64,000 bases of DNA from an archaeon CG10_big_fil_rev_8_21_14_0_10_43_11 (GTDB taxonomy: Archaea; Nanobdellota; Nanobdellia; PEZQ01): positions 21,981 to 85,980 of the forward strand of contig PEZQ01000010.1 of assembly GCA_002763265.1 (NCBI GenBank), written 5' to 3'. Positions within the stretch are counted from its first letter, which is position 1. Each line of letters opens with the position of its first letter. Position numbers and translations under genes: made by a program. Positions 59,036 to 64,000 of the stretch are shown here, piece by piece. Under the pieces are notes generated by a model that did not search any database, was not told where the DNA came from, and saw only the letters and a list, made by a program, of their open reading frames with translations.

Positions 59036-59416
59036 TCAAATAATGCTTGGAAGCGCACAGCCTGTTTTGCTTGCAAGCTGGCTAAATGTCATGGGTTGTG
59101 TGCGTTTTGAACCATCAGCAAACATCCATGTTGGATACTTGTTTACTCCACTAGCAATGCACACACTCCTCTGCACAGAACAATCAATAAAGGTCACGTA
59201 CTCCCAGCTAATGCCAAACAGGGTTTGCGCCTCATCATAATGTGTGGTTCCTGCAATGCCGTACAGTTTTGCACCTTTTTGCGTAAGGCATTGCGCAAAG
59301 CGCGTATACTCTTCAGGAATACGTGTCACATAACTGCTTGAGCTAAGCACTGCAATCATGATAGCAACGCCTACTACAAGAAAACCGACGAAAATAATAA
59401 ACTCGCCAAAATTCAT
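59036..59416 (-). CDS. Degenerate thioredoxin-like paralogue without CxxC
   Basis: 126 residues. N-terminal helix (about 5-27), then FAQCLTQKGAKLYGIAGTTH, where the neighbour has YYCGAC, so both active-site Cys are gone. The flanking Cys (FIDCSVQRSVC and TGCALP) and the cis-Pro strand KYPTWMFADGS are kept. It probably arose by tandem duplication and may bind or regulate its active neighbour. Confidence 0.75.
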   Translation of the reverse strand: MNFGEFIIFVGFLVVGVAIMIAVLSSSSYVTRIPEEYTRFAQCLTQKGAKLYGIAGTTHYDEAQTLFGISWEYVTFIDCSVQRSVCIASGVNKYPTWMFADGSKRTQPMTFSQLASKTGCALPSII

Positions 59417-59515
59417 TATTCTAATTGATTTAATTCTTTGGATTTAAATGTACCTTGAAATTGGGTAAAACCTTATTAATTTGAATGGTTTTAGCGTATG
59501 TGTGGTGAAACAGTA

Positions 59516-60079
59516 ATGGCATTTATTGGGGAGAAGGCGCCTAACTTTCAAACAAAAGCATATCATAACGACCAAATAAAAACAATAAAACTTTCAGACT
59601 ATCATGGAAAATGGATTATTCTTTTTTTCTATCCTGCTGATTTTACGTTTGTATGCCCAACAGAACTTGGAGAACTTGCAGACTACTATAATGAACTTAA
59701 AAAACTCAAAGTTGAAGTGCTTAGCGTAAGTACGGATACTGAATACGTGCATAAAGCTTGGCATGACGCGTCAGATACAATTAAAAAAATAAAATTTCCT
59801 ATGCTCGCAGACCCAACAGGAAACATTTGCAAATCGTATGGAACTTATATTGACGGTGAAGGCCTCAGTTGGCGCGCAACATTTTTGATTGACCCTGAAG
59901 GAGAAATTGTGGCTGTGGAAATGAATTCTAATAGCATTGGCAGAAACGTAACCGAGCTTATCAGAAAGCTTCAAGCAGCCCAATACGTGTACACGCATGG
60001 CGGAGAAGCGTGTCCTGCAAGCTGGACGCCAAACAGTAAGACGCTCAAGCCGGGCTTGAACTTGGTTGGAAAAATCTAA
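59516..60079 (+). CDS. Peroxiredoxin (AhpC/Prx1 type)
   Basis: Reduces peroxides with thiols. About 187 residues from MAFIGEKAPNF. Peroxidatic Cys47 in FYPADFTFVCPTEL, Arg in SWRATFLIDPEG, and resolving Cys in GEACPASW near 165-172, the typical 2-Cys layout. The ATG at 59516 follows GGTGA with 7-nt spacing; an ATG at 59498 is in frame. It diverges from the thioredoxin-like pair, which suggests a shared redox role. Confidence 0.93.
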   Translation: MAFIGEKAPNFQTKAYHNDQIKTIKLSDYHGKWIILFFYPADFTFVCPTELGELADYYNELKKLKVEVLSVSTDTEYVHKAWHDASDTIKKIKFPMLADPTGNICKSYGTYIDGEGLSWRATFLIDPEGEIVAVEMNSNSIGRNVTELIRKLQAAQYVYTHGGEACPASWTPNSKTLKPGLNLVGKI

Positions 60080-60121
60080 ATCACTTTTTATTGCTTTAGC
60101 ATTTGAAAAAACGGGTAATGC

Positions 60122-60868
60122 CTAAACACAATGATGGCGCATGTTAGTGTATTCATAGTTGTTTGAATCTTTTTTTTCCTGATAGGGCATATATATTGCT
60201 TTTGATTTTTCAAAATCACGCATAAGCACGCGTTCAATTGATACGCGCGAAAACTGTTTAGTGTAGCGCTCAATGCGTGAAACGTGCACTGCGGACTCAA
60301 CACGCGCAACATGGCCGGTGTTTGCAATGAGTTCAAGACCTCCTTCAAATGTTTTAGAAACGCCAACAAACGCGCCACGCACGTGCAATCCCGCGTCAGT
60401 TGCGAGTTGTGTTGCTGTGCGCATTGTTTTTCCCCTGCCTGAGAAATCATCAACAAGCACGCAATTCGTGTAGGGTTCTTGTGTTACTTGATTGGTAAGC
60501 AAGTCAAGAGGAAGGTAGAGTGTTTCTTTTGTTCCATACGTGCGCGATTCAACATCTTGCGTTAATACCTTTTTTCCTTTAAATGTTGCGGGCTCGCCTT
60601 TTGAAATGCCAATAACATCAAGCCCGAGCGCGCATGAAAGAAAGGACGCAAGAAACGGTCCTGAATTTCGAATAGTAACAATACAGTCAGGAGCTGGTGT
60701 GAGACTGTTGAAAAATTCAGGAATGAATCGCGTTTGAATCGCCTCATTCCATAATTGCGCGGGAAGTTTGTAATTGATAAAGTGGGTTTGGTCAAGAATG
60801 TTTGAGCCAACAACACGGCCTTTGCTAAAATAGTCCAAAAATCGTTGTTCAAGCGTGTTTTGTGCCAT
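60122..60868 (-). CDS. Type I phosphoribosyltransferase
   Basis: 248 residues. The PRPP-binding motif is CVLVDDFSGRGKTMRTA near 136-152, preceded by CIVTIRNSGPFLASFLSCAL (hood/loop region, about 62-81). Order fits adenine/xanthine- or orotate-type PRTases. A dihydroorotate-dehydrogenase-like gene lies 3 kb away, so an OPRT role is possible but unproven. Confidence 0.75.
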   Translation of the reverse strand: MAQNTLEQRFLDYFSKGRVVGSNILDQTHFINYKLPAQLWNEAIQTRFIPEFFNSLTPAPDCIVTIRNSGPFLASFLSCALGLDVIGISKGEPATFKGKKVLTQDVESRTYGTKETLYLPLDLLTNQVTQEPYTNCVLVDDFSGRGKTMRTATQLATDAGLHVRGAFVGVSKTFEGGLELIANTGHVARVESAVHVSRIERYTKQFSRVSIERVLMRDFEKSKAIYMPYQEKKDSNNYEYTNMRHHCV

Positions 60869-60949
60869 ATTTGCTTGAGTAGCAGGCCATTTTTATGCTT
60901 TTTGTTATAACAGATACATTTTTAATGTCTGTGTATAATTCAAGAAATC

Positions 60950-61720
60950 ATGCACGACATATTTAAACACTGGTCAGAACTTGAACGCGACCTTGCAGTC
61001 ACGCTTAAATCATACGAATTGGCGCTTGTGCGTTCTGAAAGAAAGTATAACAAATCTTCTCAAAACATTATGTCTGTTGCTCCTCTTCTTTATCGCAGCA
61101 TAAACAAATTTATTGTCTATGGTCAGAGTAATAAATTTCATGGCATTCTCAAAGATACTCCTGCATCTCATACGCTTAGCAATGACCTTGCACGAAACGT
61201 GCGCGCACAAACTGCAAAACTTGTAAAACAACAAGACGACCAGCGCGGAGTTCGCGATTATTTGCTTAAAGAGCAATCACAGCTCAATGAGCGCATGTCG
61301 CGTGTTCATACACGCGTTAGTGCATACACACCTCTTCTTGGCGCGCAAAACGTTGCTTCCATGCGGGGTATGCTTCTTGAACTGCATAACGCATATACAC
61401 CCTTCTTTTCTGCAATGGATAACGAGATTAAGATGCGTCTTGATTTGTTCTCTGAATTTGAGAACATGACTATTGAAGACCAAAGCACGGCAAACACGTT
61501 TGCGTATTATGTTCTTGCAGTATTCCATCAGCCAAACTTGTTGGAAACGACAGAAGCTAAAGCCGAGAAAGAACGTATTAACCACCTTGCTGATGCTATT
61601 TATGATGAATTTCGTGTATTGGATGCTTTTGTTCGCGGCTTGCGTTTTGACAACGATACAAAAGAACTGCATGCCACGCGCACCTCTCTTGTAAACCTTG
61701 TTTCTGAGCGTGCATGGTAG
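60950..61720 (+). CDS. Hypothetical helical protein
   Basis: Not recognised. 256 residues, nearly all helical, with long amphipathic segments (MHDIFKHWSELERDLAVTLK, RDYLLKEQSQLNERMSRVHT) and no membrane helix. Expected to form a coiled-coil bundle. Ends 36 bp before the glycosidase gene. Confidence 0.6.
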   Translation: MHDIFKHWSELERDLAVTLKSYELALVRSERKYNKSSQNIMSVAPLLYRSINKFIVYGQSNKFHGILKDTPASHTLSNDLARNVRAQTAKLVKQQDDQRGVRDYLLKEQSQLNERMSRVHTRVSAYTPLLGAQNVASMRGMLLELHNAYTPFFSAMDNEIKMRLDLFSEFENMTIEDQSTANTFAYYVLAVFHQPNLLETTEAKAEKERINHLADAIYDEFRVLDAFVRGLRFDNDTKELHATRTSLVNLVSERAW

Positions 61721-61756
61721 AAATTCTTTTTAATCCCTCCGCTTATTAGTAAATAC

Positions 61757-62965
61757 ATGTCTTTGCTTCATGCGGTGTGTGTTTCTTCTCTGCGCGCAGC
61801 ATACGCGAAAAAAGGAGGTTATGTTAGAGCAGGTTCACGCATGTTTCGTGACTTGTGGGCGCGAGACTTTGGCTTTGCTCTTCCCGGCATTCTTGATATT
61901 GGGGATATCGTGCCGTCAAAAAAAAGTTTTGACGTGCTTTTTTTACACCAGCATCAAAGCGGTCAAATACCCCGCTTTGTGAGCCCTACACCAAGCAACC
62001 TGCTTCGCGGACCACTTACGTTTAACATTTTTGACATCCGCCAGTCTGAACGTTTTCCGCTCACACCAAGCTACACCACGTATGCCGGAACAGTTGATGT
62101 TGATTCAAGCGCGATTACGATTATTTCTTATGATTATTTTCTTGAGAAAACACAAGCGCATCCCACTTTCTATCACAACATGGTCTGCGCAGCAGACTGG
62201 CTTGCAAAACAGGGCGTTGACATGACGGGCAGTATTCGCATGCAGGCCTTTAGCGGGTGGGAGGATTCTATTAATAAGACCAAACGAAAACTTTCTTTTT
62301 TTGAAGAAATGCTTGGCCACGCGGGGCGCATGCATCCTGATGATTTTGGCAGTGACATCTACCAAAACATGCTTGCAAAAGAAGCATTTCGCGTTGTTGC
62401 ATGCCGCGCAAAAGACGCGCATACACAAAAAAAGAATGCGCAACGGGAGAAAACGCTTGAACAAAGCATTCAAAGTACGTTCTGGAATGAGGACGGTTAC
62501 TTTAATGATTTTGTTGGCGAGGGTGGCAATAACTTGAATGCTGCTGGAAACTTGCTTGCTATTCTCTACAACGTGGCAACGCCAAAGCAAACAAAATCAA
62601 TTCTTGAAAAAATTGAAGAATTTGAAATGAACAAACCTTTTGGTCTAAAAACGCGAAACAAAAAAGTCCCGCTCTGGCGCATTGGCAGAAATGCACGCTT
62701 CGTAGGAATTTCTGATTATCAGGACACAACACACTGGCTGTGGCTTGGCGCGCTCTATGCGCAGGTACTTGCCATGAATAGAAGGAAAAGTGATGCGCGC
62801 TATGAGCTTGAAAAAATTGAAAATCTTATTGAAAAGCAGGGTCAAATCCATGAAGTGTACCAGAGTACGGGCAAACCCCTCAAAAGCTGGTTTTTTAAAA
62901 GTGAAGAAGACTTTGCGTGGAGTTCAGGCATGCTCTTGCACGCAATGAAATGTGCAGAATATTAA
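61757..62965 (+). CDS. Six-hairpin (alpha/alpha) glycosidase, GH15/amylo-glucosidase-like
   Basis: 402 residues. RMFRDLWARDFGFALPGIL near 28-46 and GQIPRFVSP near 72-80 match the substrate-binding Arg-Asp region of six-hairpin glycosidases; DVDSSAITIISYDYFLE near 114-130, SGWEDSINKT near 163-172 (candidate acid) and WLWLGALYAQ further on continue the repeat pattern. No signal peptide, so it is probably intracellular and acts on storage or imported glucans. Specific activity uncertain. Confidence 0.72.
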   Translation: MSLLHAVCVSSLRAAYAKKGGYVRAGSRMFRDLWARDFGFALPGILDIGDIVPSKKSFDVLFLHQHQSGQIPRFVSPTPSNLLRGPLTFNIFDIRQSERFPLTPSYTTYAGTVDVDSSAITIISYDYFLEKTQAHPTFYHNMVCAADWLAKQGVDMTGSIRMQAFSGWEDSINKTKRKLSFFEEMLGHAGRMHPDDFGSDIYQNMLAKEAFRVVACRAKDAHTQKKNAQREKTLEQSIQSTFWNEDGYFNDFVGEGGNNLNAAGNLLAILYNVATPKQTKSILEKIEEFEMNKPFGLKTRNKKVPLWRIGRNARFVGISDYQDTTHWLWLGALYAQVLAMNRRKSDARYELEKIENLIEKQGQIHEVYQSTGKPLKSWFFKSEEDFAWSSGMLLHAMKCAEY

Positions 62966-63079
62966 TAGTTACACCCTGCAGAATTATTCACTCACATAAT
63001 ACCTGATTTTTTTTGGTGAATAGTAACACACGCGTATTCTCAAAAACATTATAATAGCCGGGATACCTAGTACTACGTA

Positions 63080-64000
63080 ATGGCAAAAGATGAGTTTATT
63101 GTAACACCCTATGAGGTAACTGGTACGGTTGATTATGCTAAACTCATCAAACAATTTGGCACCCAAAAAATAGACAACAAGCTCTTAGAACGCGTCAAAA
63201 AACACACGGGAGATTTGCATTTCATGCTTCGCCGCGGAATTTTTTTTTCACAGCGAGACGTGAACTGGTTACTTGACCAGTACGAGAACGGAAACCCTTT
63301 CTATTTATATACGGGCAGAGGCCCCTCTGGCGGCACGCACTTAGGTCACCTTGTGCCGTGGGTTTTTACCAAATGGTTACAGGACAAGTTTAATGTTAAG
63401 CTCATCTTTCAACTTACTGACGATGAGAAATACTTGTTTAACCCTGACCTTGAAGCAGACCAAACAAAGCGTTTTGCCCTTGACAATGCGCTTGATGTTA
63501 TCGCTCTTGGGTTTAAACCAAAAAACACTGAAATCATCATTGATACAGACTACTCAAAGACGTTGTACAATCAGGCAATCCGCGTTGCAAAACGCTTAAC
63601 GTTTTCAACAGTAAAAGCAGTGTTTGGGTTTGATAACAGCACGAATGTTGGTTTGAGTTTTTTTACCAGTATGCAGGCAGTACCTGCATTCTTAGAAAGC
63701 GTGCGTCAAGGAAAAAACGTGCCGTGTCTAATACCGCATGGCATTGACCAAGACCCTCATTTTAGAATATCTCGAGATATCATGCCTAAACTGGGATACT
63801 ACAAGCCCGCAAGCATTCACAACCGCTTTATTCCTGGACTCAAAGAGGGTGGTAAAATGAGCGCGTCAGACCCGGACTCAACCATTTACACGACTGACAC
63901 GCCAAAAGATGTGAAACGAAAAATCGGCAAATCATTTAGCGGGGGCCGAGAAACAGTAGAACTCCACAGAAAACATGGCGGCAATCCTGATGTTGATACC
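63080..64000 (+). CDS. trpS: Tryptophanyl-tRNA synthetase (archaeal/eukaryotic type), truncated by window end
   Basis: First 307 residues. N-terminal archaeal TrpRS start FIVTPYEVTGTVDYAKLIKQ, FMLRRGIFFSQRD, the HIGH-like GRGPSGGTHLGHLVPW near 81-96, IPHGIDQDPHFRISRDI near 216-232, and KMSAS in GGKMSASDPDSTIY near 257-270. The reading frame is open to the last base. CATTATAATAG about 27 nt before the ATG fits a leaderless mRNA. No tRNA gene is visible upstream. Confidence 0.95.
   Translation, partial: MAKDEFIVTPYEVTGTVDYAKLIKQFGTQKIDNKLLERVKKHTGDLHFMLRRGIFFSQRDVNWLLDQYENGNPFYLYTGRGPSGGTHLGHLVPWVFTKWLQDKFNVKLIFQLTDDEKYLFNPDLEADQTKRFALDNALDVIALGFKPKNTEIIIDTDYSKTLYNQAIRVAKRLTFSTVKAVFGFDNSTNVGLSFFTSMQAVPAFLESVRQGKNVPCLIPHGIDQDPHFRISRDIMPKLGYYKPASIHNRFIPGLKEGGKMSASDPDSTIYTTDTPKDVKRKIGKSFSGGRETVELHRKHGGNPDVDT

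Noticed and set aside
1..64000. CRISPR arrays, cas genes, transposases, rRNA operon, replication origin
   Set aside because: Looked for repeated spacer structure, transposase motifs, rRNA sequence and Orc1/Cdc6-type genes; none seen.

Overview
This 64 kb window is archaeal chromosome of moderate GC. Archaeal-type genes include eL15, uL16/L10e, eL37, NAC, SecF-SecD without SecA, NreA, archaeal PheRS, TyrRS, TrpRS and IleRS, a tRNA-Tyr with an intron after position 37, tRNA genes without encoded CCA, TTTAWATA-like TATA boxes about 26 nt before start codons (many leaderless mRNAs), and GGTGAT-like ribosome binding sites. Small divergent proteins, tight gene packing and several short lineage-type hypotheticals suggest a DPANN archaeon (Woesearchaeota/Pacearchaeota-like). 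That placement is inference; no rRNA gene is present. I see no CRISPR array, IS element, integrase or prophage.

Layout. 0-4.5 kb: cis-prenyltransferase, then an NAD salvage cluster (pncB, pncA, nadK, NrtR-like Nudix regulator) with shared promoter motifs. 4.5-9.6 kb: a translationally overlapping operon on the minus strand, tkt-tal-rpiB-[rpe::pgi fusion], covering the non-oxidative pentose phosphate pathway and phosphoglucose isomerase. 9.6-16.2 kb: secFD, NAC, an MFS carrier, eL15, NreA. 16.2-16.9 kb: a small divergent gene pair with different base composition. 17-24.3 kb: membrane proteins (MscS-like, DedA), PIG-L deacetylase, a GT-B glycosyltransferase, a Trm11-like methyltransferase and hypotheticals. 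24.4-29.2 kb: uL16, a PEP-synthase-like pseudoenzyme, a PIN/HTH pair, two A-type Fe-S carriers. 29.2-37.4 kb: tRNA-Thr and tRNA-Lys, each followed by an odd copy of its own 3' end, plus aminotransferase, a metallothionein-like microprotein, PHP phosphoesterase, adenylate kinase, GAPDH-like protein, an unlisted eL37 gene and KsgA. 37.3-40.6 kb: two tRNA-Tyr genes, TyrRS, and a gene interrupted by an in-frame TGA. 40.6-46.6 kb: MsrB, metallophosphoesterase, cytochrome b5 lipoprotein, Hsp20, dihydrolipoamide-dehydrogenase-like protein, TspO. 47-55.2 kb: tRNA-Ile/ileS, thiI, pheT/pheS/tRNA-Phe. 55.5-64 kb: dihydroorotate-dehydrogenase-like protein, secreted coiled-coil protein and lipoprotein, thioredoxin-like pair, peroxiredoxin, PRTase, six-hairpin glycosidase, and a TrpRS cut by the window end.

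Themes: (1) all three complete aminoacyl-tRNA synthetase transcription units (Tyr, Ile, Phe) carry their cognate tRNA gene next to them on the same strand; (2) redox and thiol protection genes cluster in the second half (MsrB, b5, Lpd-like, Trx-like pair, peroxiredoxin); (3) several divergent gene pairs appear to share one palindromic TATA element.
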